A stretch of 64,000 nucleotides of DNA, from positions 2,170,001 through 2,234,000 of the forward strand of contig CAWJDO010000002.1 in NCBI GenBank assembly GCA_963841635.1. Reading direction: 5' to 3'. Numbering within the stretch: position 1 is the first letter of the stretch; every line of letters begins with the position of its first letter. The notes beneath the pieces were generated by a model that saw nothing but the letters and a program-made list of their open reading frames with translations, had not been told where the DNA came from and did no database searches. A program made the translations under genes and the position numbers. Shown piece by piece: positions 8,565-18,056 of this stretch. Source of the DNA: DASWZN01 sp963841635. Lineage in GTDB: Bacteria; Acidobacteriota; Terriglobia; Bryobacterales; Bryobacteraceae.

Positions 8565-9734
8565 CGGCTTCGGCAGCCGGCCCACGAACTCGCCGATGCG
8601 GCGCACGGCCTCCATCAGGTTCTCGTACGACGACGCGTAGCTGAAGCGCACGTAGCCGTCGCCATACTCGCCGAAGGCCGAGCCGCTCAAGCACGCCACC
8701 CCCGCTTCGTGCAGGAGCCGGTGGGCCATCTCGCGTGACGTGAGGCCGGTTCCGGCTATGTTCGGAAAAGCATAGAACGCGCCGCCGGGCAGCGCGCAAC
8801 GCACGCCGCGAATCGCGTTGAGGCCCGCGCAGAAAGCGTCGCGGCGGCGGCGGAATTCCGCGACCATGCGCTCGACCTCGTCCTGCGGTCCTTTCAGCGC
8901 CGCGATCGCCGCGCGCTGCGAGAAACTGGCGGTGCAGGAGTTCGAGTTCACCATCAGCTTGTTGACCGATTCCACCAGCCACTCCGGCATCACGCCGTAG
9001 CCCAGGCGCCAGCCGGTCATCGCGTAACTCTTCGAGAAGCCATCGAGAATGATGGTCTGCTCTTTCATCTCGGGAAAGCTGGCAATCGAAACCGGCTCCG
9101 CGTCGTACCAGATGCGCTGGTAGATCTCGTCCGACAGCACCATCAGGTCGCGGCCGCGCACCAGGTTCGCAATCGCCCGAATGTCTTCGGCCGGGATCAC
9201 GCCGCCGGTCGGATTCTGCGGCGAATTGAGAATCAGCAGGCGCGTGCGTGCGTTGATCTTCGAACGCAGCAGGTCCAGATCCACCGAGAAGCCGCGCTTT
9301 TCGATCAGCGGAATCGGCACCGGCACGCCGCCGGCGAAACGGATCATGGATTCGTAGATGGAGAAACCGGGATTGGGATAAATCACCTCGTCCCCGTGGT
9401 CCACCAGCGCCAGGATGGAGAAGAAGATGACCGGCTTGCCGCCAGGGACCACGCACACGTTCTCGGGACCGGTGGAAATGCGGCGCGTCCGCGAGACATA
9501 GGCCGCGATGGCCTCGCGTACGTCGGGGAAACCTTGCGGCGGGCCGTAGTGCGTCCAGCCGTCGTCGAGCGCTTTCTGCGCGGCCTCGACGATGTGGCGT
9601 GGAGTGGGGAAATCGGGCTCGCCAAGCTCCAGGTGGACGATGTTCCGTCCTTCGGCTTCGAGCTTGCGCGCCTCGACCAGCACATCGAAGGCGGATTCGA
9701 CCGCGAGGCGGCTGATCCGTTCCGCTTGCCTCAT
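8535..9734 (-). CDS. Pyridoxal-phosphate aminotransferase, class I/II (aspartate aminotransferase family)
   Basis: The 399-aa protein covers a full fold-type I aminotransferase. LELGEPDFPTPRHIV is at the N-terminus, SPQNPTGG is the substrate-carboxylate loop, LSDEIYQRIWYD carries the cofactor aspartate and tyrosine, and DGFSKSYAMTGWRLGY carries the Schiff-base lysine. Such enzymes move amino groups between amino acids and 2-oxo acids in the cytoplasm; the substrate cannot be fixed. Its ATG overlaps the stop of the DUF35 gene by four bases (ATGA), so it is the last gene of a thiolase operon. A role in amino-acid or fatty-acid catabolism is a context inference. Confidence 0.9.
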   Translation of the reverse strand: MRQAERISRLAVESAFDVLVEARKLEAEGRNIVHLELGEPDFPTPRHIVEAAQKALDDGWTHYGPPQGFPDVREAIAAYVSRTRRISTGPENVCVVPGGKPVIFFSILALVDHGDEVIYPNPGFSIYESMIRFAGGVPVPIPLIEKRGFSVDLDLLRSKINARTRLLILNSPQNPTGGVIPAEDIRAIANLVRGRDLMVLSDEIYQRIWYDAEPVSIASFPEMKEQTIILDGFSKSYAMTGWRLGYGVMPEWLVESVNKLMVNSNSCTASFSQRAAIAALKGPQDEVERMVAEFRRRRDAFCAGLNAIRGVRCALPGGAFYAFPNIAGTGLTSREMAHRLLHEAGVACLSGSAFGEYGDGYVRFSYASSYENLMEAVRRIGEFVGRLPKPVARQEMPVG

Positions 9735-9934
9735 TCGCCCCTCTTCGTGAAATACGGCACGCTGTTGCGCGTCTCGGCCAGCTCCACCTGGTCGTCGATT
9801 GCGACGCGCTCTCCTAAGACGCGCCCCGTGGCGCGCGAGCCGTCGTCGCGAACCACGATCGCGATCTGGTAAGGCGCCTCGTTTACGTAGGCCTCGGGCG
9901 CCGAGTGGACCACCGTTTCGGTGTAGACTTTCAT
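9731..9934 (-). CDS. Small DUF35-type OB-fold protein, thiolase partner
   Basis: The 67-aa product starts at ATG 9932-9934, whose bases overlap the thiolase stop (ATGA), and ends in a second ATGA overlap with the aminotransferase. The VYTETVVHSAPEAYVNEAPYQ stretch and the closing beta-strands match the C-terminal OB fold of DUF35 proteins. These bind next to non-decarboxylating thiolases and help acyl-CoA handling. The zinc-ribbon half usually found N-terminal in DUF35 proteins is missing, so this is the OB half alone. It should work in a complex with the thiolase. Confidence 0.75.
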   Translation of the reverse strand: MKVYTETVVHSAPEAYVNEAPYQIAIVVRDDGSRATGRVLGERVAIDDQVELAETRNSVPYFTKRGE

Positions 9935-11091
9935 GCCGCCCTCAGTATGGTCACCACGGCGCTGGCGCCGGAGCCGCCCAGGTTTTGCGCCAGCCCGAGC
10001 GAGTGCCGCACGAGCTGCATTTCGCCTGCCTCGCCCCGGATCTGCAGGGCCAGGTCGCAGATCTGTCCCACACCAGTCGCGCCTACCGGATGCCCCTTGG
10101 CTTTGAGGCCGCCACTCGCGTTCACGGGGAGCGGGCCGGAGGGGAGCGTGCATCCCTCGGAGGTGTAGCGGCCGCCCTGGCCGCGCTGCGCGAAGCCCAG
10201 GTCCTCCAGCGCCACGATCTCGGCGATGGTGAAGCAGTCGTGCAACTCGGCGAACTCGATGTCGCGCGGTCCCACGCCCGCCATCTTGTACGCCTGCTCG
10301 GCCGCTCGCCGGACTGCGGGGAACGTAGTGATGTCTTCCTTCTGATCGAGCGCGAAACGGTCGGAGGTCTGCGCCACCGCGGCGATGCGCACCGGTTTGG
10401 AGGTGAACTCCGCCGCCCGTTCGAGCGGAGCCAGAAGGACCGCCGCGGCGCCGTCGCTCACCAGCGAGCAATCGTAGACGGTGAGCGGGTCGGCCACGGG
10501 CTTTCCGGCCAGCGCCTGCTGGATCGTGATCACTTTGCGCATGTGCGCGTACGGGTTTCGAGCGCCGTTGGCGTGGTTCTTCACCGCCACCGCCGCCAGG
10601 TCTTCGCGCCGCGTGCCGAAATCGTGCATGTGGCGGCGCGCGATCATGGCGAACAGGGCGGGGAAGGTCGCGCCGGCCTTCATCTCTCCCGCGACGTCGC
10701 CAGCCGAAGCCAGGATCTCCGCCACGCGCGGGGTTGCCTGCGAAGTCATCTTCTCGACGCCGGCCACCAGGACGAGGTCGTAGATGCCCGCCGCCACGGC
10801 TGCCCAGGCATGGAAGAACGCGGTTCCGCCGGAGGCGCAGGCTGCCTCGAAGCGGGTGGCCGGGATTCCGTCGAATCCCAAGCCCTGTCCAATGTAGGGC
10901 GCCAGATGGTTCTGACCGACAAAAGCGGGTCCGGCGAAGTTACCCAGGTAGAACGCTTCCACTTGCGATGCCCGCACCTGGCCGTTCTCGAGGCACTTGG
11001 TACCGGCCTCGACGGCCAGCGAGCGCAGATCGCGATCGAGGAAAGCGCCGAAAGGGGTTTTGCCGAGACCGATGACAGCGACTGGTCTCAT
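9931..11091 (-). CDS. Thiolase-family acetyl-CoA acetyltransferase (SCP-x like)
   Basis: The 386-aa thiolase carries the nucleophilic cysteine in EAACASGGTA, a second active-site segment in LHDCFTIAE, and NASGGLKAKGHPVGATG near the C-terminus. This pattern, with a DUF35 partner, is that of SCP-x/lipid-transfer-type thiolases. They cleave or transfer acyl groups of CoA esters in the cytoplasm. I place the start at ATG 11089-11091 (MRPVAVIGLGKTPFG), which is where family members begin; a longer in-frame ATG at 11142 adds an unlikely tail. It is the first gene of a three-gene coupled operon. The pathway (fatty-acid, sterol or ketone catabolism) is not decided. Confidence 0.88.
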   Translation of the reverse strand: MRPVAVIGLGKTPFGAFLDRDLRSLAVEAGTKCLENGQVRASQVEAFYLGNFAGPAFVGQNHLAPYIGQGLGFDGIPATRFEAACASGGTAFFHAWAAVAAGIYDLVLVAGVEKMTSQATPRVAEILASAGDVAGEMKAGATFPALFAMIARRHMHDFGTRREDLAAVAVKNHANGARNPYAHMRKVITIQQALAGKPVADPLTVYDCSLVSDGAAAVLLAPLERAAEFTSKPVRIAAVAQTSDRFALDQKEDITTFPAVRRAAEQAYKMAGVGPRDIEFAELHDCFTIAEIVALEDLGFAQRGQGGRYTSEGCTLPSGPLPVNASGGLKAKGHPVGATGVGQICDLALQIRGEAGEMQLVRHSLGLAQNLGGSGASAVVTILRAA

Positions 11092-11202
11092 ACTACAATC
11101 AGGATAGCGCGCCACCATGCCGGGGAAGCTGACTGCATACAACGCCTTAGCACGCCGTTCTCCACGCTCCAGCCTCCTTGTGCGTCATAAGGTTGTAGGC
11201 GC

Positions 11203-11766
11203 ATGTCTAGCTTGGCGTGGGCGATCATGAACGAAGCGGTCGAGCCGGTACTCGAAGACTCGCTGGAGCGCCAGAACCGCTTCATTTCCGACAACTTGCG
11301 CCGCATCTTCCTGCTGGTCTACCGCATGGTGGGGAACGTCGCCGATGCGCAGGACCTGACCCAGGAGGTCTTCGTCAAGGCGCTGCAGCGGCGCGACCAG
11401 CTCAAGGACGAGGAGAAAGCCGCCCACTGGCTGTCGCGCATCGCCACCAATACCGCCATCGACTTCCTGCGCCGCCATGGCCGCATCGCCTTTTGCGAGC
11501 TGGACGACATGCCGGAGCGGGCGGGCAGTTCGCCGCTCGAAAGCCCGGAGGCGAGGGTGTTACGCGCCGAGCGGCGGGCGATCCTCGAAGGCGGTCTTGA
11601 ACTCCTCACGGCGCGGGAGCGTGCCGCGTTGTTGCTGCGGGATGTGGAGGGCCTTTCGGCGGAAGAGGTTGCCCGCCACCTGTCGTGTTCGAAGGCGACG
11701 GTGCGGTCGCACATCGCCAATGCGCGGGTGAAGTTCCGGCGCTACCTGAGCAGGAGGAAAGCGTGA
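11203..11766 (+). CDS. ECF-family RNA polymerase sigma factor (second)
   Basis: The protein is 187 residues from 11203, or 179 if the ATG at 11227 is used. Region 2 holds VYRMVGNVADAQDLTQEVFVKAL. Region 4 holds the helix-turn-helix LSAEEVARHLSCSKATVRSHI near residues 145-165. It overlaps the next gene by a GTGA junction, and that gene encodes a zinc-finger anti-sigma factor, so the pair should form a signal-responsive switch. I saw no clear GGAAC promoter upstream, unlike the first sigma operon. Confidence 0.9.
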   Translation: MSSLAWAIMNEAVEPVLEDSLERQNRFISDNLRRIFLLVYRMVGNVADAQDLTQEVFVKALQRRDQLKDEEKAAHWLSRIATNTAIDFLRRHGRIAFCELDDMPERAGSSPLESPEARVLRAERRAILEGGLELLTARERAALLLRDVEGLSAEEVARHLSCSKATVRSHIANARVKFRRYLSRRKA

Positions 11767-12329
11767 GACACCCGGCGGAGACGGCGCTCGCGCTCTATGC
11801 CGGCGGAGACTTGGGCTGGTGGACGCGGTGGGGAATCGCGCGCCACGTCGAGCAATGCGGCTCCTGCCGGCGCCAGGTGGAGGCGTTCCGCGGCGTGTGC
11901 GAGGTGCTCGAGGCGGAGCGCGAGGAAATGCCTCCGGGTCTGGAGTGGGGCGAAGCCGCCGCCGCCATGCGGGCCAACATCCGGTTGGGTCTGGCAGCGG
12001 GCGAGTGCGTGGCCGAGGCGCCCGAGCCGAGGCGGAGTCCGTGGCGCCCGGCGCTGGCGCTTCCGGTTCTGCTGGTGGTCCTGGCAGGCGTGATTCTCGA
12101 AAGCCTTCCGCAGCCGGTTCACCGCGCCGCGGCAACGGCGCAGGCAGGCGTGGTGCTCGATGCCGGCCCGGCGGGGATCGGCGTGGAGCGGGATGGCCAC
12201 GGCTTCCAGCTTCTGCGGCCGGCGGCGGCTGAGAACGTGGAGGTCTCGGTGCGAGGCGATTCCGTCCGCTCCCGGTATGTGGACGACGCGACGGGGCAGG
12301 TAACCATCAGTCATGTGTATGCGGAATAG
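11763..12329 (+). CDS. Zinc-finger anti-sigma factor, membrane anchored
   Basis: I start this 188-aa protein at GTG 11763, which overlaps the sigma stop (GTGA). An in-frame upstream extension would run inside the sigma gene. The ARHVEQCGSCRRQV motif gives His28, Cys32 and Cys35 as zinc ligands of an anti-sigma domain. One membrane helix lies around residues 98-117 (ALALPVLLVVLAGVILE). A short exported part of about 70 residues ends at 12329. It should bind the upstream sigma factor in the cytoplasm and release it on an envelope signal. Confidence 0.8.
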   Translation: MRHPAETALALYAGGDLGWWTRWGIARHVEQCGSCRRQVEAFRGVCEVLEAEREEMPPGLEWGEAAAAMRANIRLGLAAGECVAEAPEPRRSPWRPALALPVLLVVLAGVILESLPQPVHRAAATAQAGVVLDAGPAGIGVERDGHGFQLLRPAAAENVEVSVRGDSVRSRYVDDATGQVTISHVYAE

Positions 12330-13446
12330 TTTGCTATTGGCGGCGCTGGGCGTCGCGGCGGCCTGGGGACAGGCGCCGCGGCCGGCGAGTTCCGTGAAGG
12401 TCAACTTCCCGAACGATTCGCCGGTGGCGCTGGTCTCCGCCGATTGGGGAGAATCGAGGACCGAGGCCCGCGGCGGCGCGTTGCTGCTCGATCTGCACAC
12501 GTCGCTTTCGCTGCGCAATACCGGACAGGCGCGCATCCGCGGAGTCACCCTGCTGGTTCAGGCACAGGAAGTCACGCCCGGCGGCAAGGCTTCGGTGACG
12601 GTGCCTAGCATGGACATCGGGCCTGGGGACACCTTCCCGATCCGCATCGACCTGCGGCTGCTGCGCCCCATGTTCGGCGGCGGCCCGCTGGCCGAGATCA
12701 CGCTCGATGGAGTGCTGTTCGACGATCTCTCGTTCTACGGTCCGAACCGTTTGAACTCGCGGCGCGCGATGACCGTCTGGGAGCTGGAGGCGCGGCGGGA
12801 CCGGCGCTTCTTCAAGTCCGTTCTCGAATCGCGCGGGCCGGAGGGCTTGCGGCAGGAAGCGCTGGGGACGCTGGCGCGCCTCGCGGACCGGCCGCAGCTC
12901 GACGTGCAGGTCATCCCGCGCGGGCGCACCACCACGGTAGCGAGCGCGCAGGAACGGCTGATCGAGTTCGTCTGCCTGCACCTTCCGGATGCGCCGGTCG
13001 AGCCGATCAGCGGCTTGGCGCGCGTGGTGGGAGGCGAGGCGCGGGCGCCGCGCATCGACGTGGTGAACCGCTCCAGCCGTGCGGTCAGCTACTTCGAAAT
13101 CGGATGGATCATCAAGGACCGCCAGGGGCACGAGTTCCTGGCCGGCTCGGTGCCGGCGGCGGATTCCGGCTTGAAGCTGGCGCCGGGAGCCACGAACCAA
13201 GTGGCGGAAGGCGCGGCCTTGCGATTCACACGCGCCGCGGGGCAGGCGGTGGATATCGAGAGCATGACCGCTTTCGTCACCCAGGCGGAGTTCGCCGACG
13301 GCACGCTCTGGATTCCCAGCCGCGCGACTCTCGATGCTCCGCGCTTCCGGGCCGTGCTGGCGCCCTCGCCCGAGGAACAGCGCCTGGCGGATCTCTACCG
13401 CAAGCGTGGCCTGGCCGCGCTGGTGGCCGAGCTGAAGAAGTTCTAG
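12319..13446 (+). CDS. Secreted protein of unknown function in sigma operon
   Basis: The 375-aa product begins at ATG 12319 with a signal peptide of about 18 residues (LLLAALGVAAAWGQA). The gene overlaps the end of the anti-sigma gene, so it belongs to the same operon. Two regions look like beta-sandwich domains: LSLRNTGQARIRGVTLLV near residue 60, and IDVVNRSSRAVSYFEIGWII near residue 245. The second has a FxxAK-type plan seen in exported acidobacterial proteins. No catalytic motif is visible. It may be the periplasmic arm of the sigma/anti-sigma switch. I cannot assign a family with confidence. Confidence 0.7.
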   Translation: MRNSLLLAALGVAAAWGQAPRPASSVKVNFPNDSPVALVSADWGESRTEARGGALLLDLHTSLSLRNTGQARIRGVTLLVQAQEVTPGGKASVTVPSMDIGPGDTFPIRIDLRLLRPMFGGGPLAEITLDGVLFDDLSFYGPNRLNSRRAMTVWELEARRDRRFFKSVLESRGPEGLRQEALGTLARLADRPQLDVQVIPRGRTTTVASAQERLIEFVCLHLPDAPVEPISGLARVVGGEARAPRIDVVNRSSRAVSYFEIGWIIKDRQGHEFLAGSVPAADSGLKLAPGATNQVAEGAALRFTRAAGQAVDIESMTAFVTQAEFADGTLWIPSRATLDAPRFRAVLAPSPEEQRLADLYRKRGLAALVAELKKF

Positions 13447-13577
13447 CGTCGCAGATTTCGTCGGGTATCTGAATTCGTCGCAAACCCGGGACTGGCTCGA
13501 ATTTCGCCGCCCTTGCGAAATTCGTGCCTGTCCCACGCCTGGTCCTTTGTGCGCCATACCACTCGGCATCTGTAACG
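13447..13577 (+). repeat. Family A palindromic intergenic repeat, copy 1
   Basis: The core hairpin is at 13488-13534: arms GGGACTGGCTCGAATTTCGC and its complement (one T-T mismatch in each half) around a 7-nt loop. A GTCGCAGATTTCGTCG left end starts directly after the upstream stop codon. It fills the gap between two convergent genes. Confidence 0.85.
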
Positions 13578-14687
<1,110 letters not shown>

Positions 14688-14691
14688 GGTG

Positions 14692-15186
14692 CTAGCGGAC
14701 GCCCCATTCCCACATGCCGAAGGTGGCGCTCTTCGCAAGCGGGAAACCCAACTGCCGCGCCAGCATGGCCGCCTGGCCGCGATGGTGCGCGTCGTGTGCG
14801 ATCAGGTAGCCGAGGAAGCCCGAAACGTCCGGCTTGAATCCCTTGACGCGGCCGTCGCCGGCAAGAGCGGTTGCAATGACCGTGCTCAGAGCGGCGGAAC
14901 TGGCTTCCAGGGCGGCGATTACCTGCTCCTGAGAGCCGTGCCTCTCCAGCTTCTCGGGCATGGCGCCCTGGTAGCCGGCGGCCTTCAGCCACATCCTGCG
15001 GACGTTGTGCATGTGGGCGAAGATGGCCGAAATGGTCCGGCCCTTTCCCTCCGGCGGCTCCATGTTCCAGACTTCAGCGGCCAGGTTGCGGACCAGGTAG
15101 TGGTTGATGCGGTCGTTGGTGGCGTAGCTGTTCAGCAAGGCGCCGGCGACGTCGAACGACTTTGCGGGCTGTGCGTTGGCTGGCAC
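14692..15186 (-). CDS. DinB/YfiT-family four-helix-bundle protein
   Basis: The 164-aa protein has the DinB pattern. NSYATNDRINHYLVRNL opens the bundle, ISAIFAHMHNVRRMWL gives the first metal-ligand histidine, and YLIAHDAHHRGQAAML gives the HxxxH-type pair. Members bind a divalent metal and many use a small thiol such as bacillithiol or mycothiol. Function cannot be fixed from sequence. The next gene, four bases away, encodes a YcaQ-like protein. Confidence 0.85.
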   Translation of the reverse strand: MPANAQPAKSFDVAGALLNSYATNDRINHYLVRNLAAEVWNMEPPEGKGRTISAIFAHMHNVRRMWLKAAGYQGAMPEKLERHGSQEQVIAALEASSAALSTVIATALAGDGRVKGFKPDVSGFLGYLIAHDAHHRGQAAMLARQLGFPLAKSATFGMWEWGVR

Positions 15187-15196
15187 GGAACGCCTC

Positions 15197-15427
15197 CTAG
15201 TGAGGGATTGTGCCCATCATTCTAGCTTCAACGCAGTCTTCCCGCATCGCGGACAGACTGCCGCGCCAGAGGCCCTTCCCGAAGAACCTCGCCAAGCTCC
15301 GGACCCCTCCGGCGCGGATCACCTCCTGGAGGGCGAGGCTGACCGCTGCTGAAGAGGTTCTGACACCAAGAACGCGCCGGGCCTCAGCGAGCAGGTCCGG
15401 GTCAACCAGAAGACGCGTTCGCTTCAT
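15197..15427 (-). CDS. Orphan VapB-like antitoxin
   Basis: I start at ATG 15425-15427 (MKRTRLLVDPDLLAEARRVLG), giving 76 residues; an upstream in-frame ATG at 15433 adds two. The start, LLVDPDLLAEARRVLGVRTSS, resembles type II VapB antitoxins with a ribbon-helix-helix or related DNA-binding arm. The C-terminal half would wrap the toxin. No PIN-domain VapC gene lies on either side (DinB on one, glycerate kinase on the other), so it seems to be a solitary antitoxin. Confidence 0.7.
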   Translation of the reverse strand: MKRTRLLVDPDLLAEARRVLGVRTSSAAVSLALQEVIRAGGVRSLARFFGKGLWRGSLSAMREDCVEARMMGTIPH

Positions 15428-15436
15428 GCCCATAGG

Positions 15437-16768
15437 TTACAGCACCAGCACCAGGCGCACGTCCATCACGTTGGTGCGCGTGGGCCCCGTCATGAGCAGG
15501 CCGCCGACCGCTTCGAAGAAGTGGTAGGAGTCGTTCTCGTCCAGGTAGCGTCGCGCGTCCAGGCCCTTGGCGGCGGCCGCGGCGACGGTTGAACCGTCGG
15601 CGATGGCGCCCGCGGCATCGGTGGGCCCGTCGGTGCCGTCGGTGCCGCCGCTCAAAACTACCATCCCCGGCGAGCCCGCCAGGTCGATGGCAGCGGCCAG
15701 CACGAACTCCTGGTTGCGTCCTCCCAGACCGCTGCCGCGCAGCGTGACCGTGGTCTCGCCCCCGGAGATGAGGCAGGCCGGGCGCCTGGCCGGGCGGCCG
15801 GAAGCGGCGACCTCGTGCGCGATGGCCGCGTGGACCCGCGCCACCTCCCGCGTTTCTCCCACCATGGTGGTCGAAAGGACCACCGGCTCGTACCCGAGCT
15901 GGCGCGCCTTGGCCTCCGCCGCGTCCACCGCCAGCCGGTTGCTGCCCACGATGGAATTGCGGGCTCTGCGAAAGGCCGGGTCGGCCGCCTTGGGCGTTTC
16001 GGGAACGCTACCGCGCATGCCTGCCGCGATCCGTTCTTGCACCGAAGCGGGCACGCGTCCGCTAAGGCCGTACTTCTCCAGCACGGACCGGGCGTCCGCG
16101 AACGTCGATGGATCGGGCGCGGTGGGCCCCGAGCCGATCACATCCAGTTGATCGCCCACCACGTCGGAAAGCAGCAGGGAGATCACCTTGGCGGGTCGGG
16201 CCAGGCGCGCTAGTTGGCCGCCCTTGATGGCCGAAATGTGCTTGCGCACCGCGTTCATCTCGTGGATGCTCGCGCCCGAGCGAAGCAGCATTTGGGTGAC
16301 GCTCTGCTTCTCTTCGAGCGTGATCGGCGGCGCGGGCAGAGGCAGCAGCGCCGAGGCGCCTCCCGAGATCAGGCAGAGGATGAGGTCGCGATGGCCCGCC
16401 TGCTCGACGATCCCGGCGATGCGTGCGGCGCCGCGGACGCCTTGCTCGTCGGGCAGGGGATGCCCGCACTCGTTGACTTCGATGCGCCGCAGCCGCGCGC
16501 TGTGACCGTACTTGACGTTCACCATCCCGCCGGCTATGCGCTTGCCGAGCAGTCCCTCGACGGCCGAGGCCATCGCCGCGCTCGCCTTGCCGGCTCCCAC
16601 CACCCAGACGCGATCGAACGAACGGAGCGAGTACTGCCGTCCCCCGGCCACCAGTGTTTCGCCGATGAGCCGGAGGTGGCGCCGCACGGCCGCGACGGGA
16701 TCGGCAGCCTGGAGCGCCGCGCGAAAAATGGCTCGGGCCTCTCGTTGGGCCACTACCAGCCTGGTCAT
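15437..16768 (-). CDS. Glycerate 2-kinase, type II (MOFRL family)
   Basis: The 443-aa product starts at ATG 16766-16768, which overlaps the shikimate kinase stop (ATGA). Family signatures are VWVVGAGKASAAMA near residue 60, ISGGASALLPLP near 120, LLLSDVVGDQLDVIGSGPT near 190, and GTDGTDGPTDAAGA near 390 in the C-terminal MOFRL domain. It phosphorylates D-glycerate to 2-phosphoglycerate with ATP. The product enters glycolysis. Coupling to shikimate kinase is plausible because 2-phosphoglycerate leads to phosphoenolpyruvate, which the shikimate path consumes; that link is my inference. Confidence 0.9.
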   Translation of the reverse strand: MTRLVVAQREARAIFRAALQAADPVAAVRRHLRLIGETLVAGGRQYSLRSFDRVWVVGAGKASAAMASAVEGLLGKRIAGGMVNVKYGHSARLRRIEVNECGHPLPDEQGVRGAARIAGIVEQAGHRDLILCLISGGASALLPLPAPPITLEEKQSVTQMLLRSGASIHEMNAVRKHISAIKGGQLARLARPAKVISLLLSDVVGDQLDVIGSGPTAPDPSTFADARSVLEKYGLSGRVPASVQERIAAGMRGSVPETPKAADPAFRRARNSIVGSNRLAVDAAEAKARQLGYEPVVLSTTMVGETREVARVHAAIAHEVAASGRPARRPACLISGGETTVTLRGSGLGGRNQEFVLAAAIDLAGSPGMVVLSGGTDGTDGPTDAAGAIADGSTVAAAAAKGLDARRYLDENDSYHFFEAVGGLLMTGPTRTNVMDVRLVLVL

Positions 16769-17295
16769 CGGAAGATCGGCAGGGCCTCGATCGCCGCGAC
16801 CGTCTCGAGCGGGTCGTCGGAGTGAATCTCGACCCGGTAACTGGCCCGGCCATACCCTGGCCTGCGCGCCTCGTACAGGACGGCGAACGTTTTGGGATCG
16901 CGGGCCAGCGGACGGTGCGTCGCGCTTTCGACCCGCCGCCGGGCGCGCTCGAGCGGGCAATCGAGCCACACGGTCACCCCGTGGTCCTCAAGCAGGTCGA
17001 AGTTCTCGGCGCGCAGCAAGGCGCCGCCGCCCAGCGCCATCACCGTGGGGCTGCCGGCGCGCACTCTGTGGACGCGCTTGCGGATGGCTTCCGTCTCGAG
17101 CTGCCGGAAATGGTCTTCGCCGCACTGGTCGAAAATGTCGGCGATGCGGATCTTCTGCTCGGCTTCGATTTCCGCGTCCAGGTCGACGAAGTCCCATCCC
17201 AGACGATCGGCGAGAAGATGGCCCACGGTCGTCTTCCCGCTGCCCATGAAGCCGACCAGATATATGCCGGGTGTTCGTACCAGCTTAAGGATCAT
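16765..17295 (-). CDS. aroK: Shikimate kinase
   Basis: The 176-aa protein has Walker A GFMGSGKTTVG at residues 15-25, the DLDAEIE shikimate-binding aspartate near residue 39, and the GGGALL loop near residue 90. PLARDPKTFAVLYEARRPGY forms the LID region. It phosphorylates shikimate with ATP in aromatic amino acid synthesis. Length and motifs are complete. It precedes and overlaps the glycerate kinase gene and is divergent from a HAD hydrolase gene 23 bp away. Confidence 0.9.
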   Translation of the reverse strand: MILKLVRTPGIYLVGFMGSGKTTVGHLLADRLGWDFVDLDAEIEAEQKIRIADIFDQCGEDHFRQLETEAIRKRVHRVRAGSPTVMALGGGALLRAENFDLLEDHGVTVWLDCPLERARRRVESATHRPLARDPKTFAVLYEARRPGYGRASYRVEIHSDDPLETVAAIEALPIFR

Positions 17296-17318
17296 GCGCG
17301 CGAAGCCATAATAGTAGC

Positions 17319-18008
17319 ATGCCCGAGAGGCAGTACCTCATCTTCGACGCCGACGACACGTTGTGGGAGAACAACGTTTACTTCGAGCAGGCCTTCGACG
17401 AGTTCGTCGCCTTCCTCGCGCATTCGAGGCTCGCGCCGGCCGAGGTGCGCAACGTTCTGGACCAGATCGAGCTGGTCAACCGCGAGATCCACGGCTACGG
17501 CGCACGGAATTTCGGGCACAATTTGCGCCAGTGCTACCAGCGCGTGGCCGAGCGCGAAATTTCGCCGGCGGACCTGGACCAGGTGATGTCCTTCGCCGAG
17601 CGCATCCTGGAACAGCCGCTGGAACTGATCGAGGGCGTGGCGGAAACGATCGCGTTCCTGGCGCCGCGGCACGAGCTGCTCCTGTTCACCAAGGGCCATC
17701 CCGAGGAGCAGGCGTACAAGATCGAGGTCTCCGGCCTGGCGCCGCATTTCCGGCACACGGCCATCGTGAAAGAGAAAGACGCGGAGTCGTTCCGCGCGCT
17801 GGTCGGGGGATGCGGCCTGGTTCTCGAGCGGACCTGGATGGTGGGCAACTCGCCGCGGTCCGACATCAACCCGGCGCTCGAGATCGGGTTGGGAGCGGTC
17901 TACATCCCCCATGCGCGTACCTGGACGTTAGAGACCGAGGAGATCCGGAACGGCACCGGCCGCCTGCTCGTGCTGGAGAGGTTTGGGGAACTCACGAGGC
18001 ACTTCTAA
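17319..18008 (+). CDS. HAD-superfamily hydrolase
   Basis: The 229-aa protein opens with IFDADDTLWENN, giving the HAD nucleophile Asp10 and acid Asp12. A helical cap follows at residues 20-100. LLLFTKGHPEEQ (near 128) is motif II, VKEKDAESF supplies the lysine of motif III and WMVGNSPRSDINPALEIG (near 175) is motif IV. The WEN variant of motif I is typical of a YjjG/phosphoglycolate-phosphatase-like branch. It should dephosphorylate a small metabolite in the cytoplasm; the substrate is unknown. Confidence 0.85.
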   Translation: MPERQYLIFDADDTLWENNVYFEQAFDEFVAFLAHSRLAPAEVRNVLDQIELVNREIHGYGARNFGHNLRQCYQRVAEREISPADLDQVMSFAERILEQPLELIEGVAETIAFLAPRHELLLFTKGHPEEQAYKIEVSGLAPHFRHTAIVKEKDAESFRALVGGCGLVLERTWMVGNSPRSDINPALEIGLGAVYIPHARTWTLETEEIRNGTGRLLVLERFGELTRHF

Positions 18009-18009
18009 G

Positions 18010-18044
18010 GCTCGGAACCGAGCCGCGACCGCGAGGGAGCGGTC
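18010..18044 (+). repeat. Family B palindromic repeat, copy 1, with a GCTCGG hairpin
   Basis: GCTCGGAACCGAGC (18010-18023) is a perfect small hairpin. It runs into CCGCGACC-x-AGGGAGCGGTC, the shared core of family B. It lies between convergent genes and may act as a two-way terminator. Confidence 0.65.
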
Positions 18045-18056
18045 TTCAAGGTCCTC

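Noticed and set aside
16062..17249. Long open frames on both strands overlapping the glycerate and shikimate kinase genes
   Set aside because: Composition-driven shadows with no recognisable fold; the kinase genes explain the region fully.
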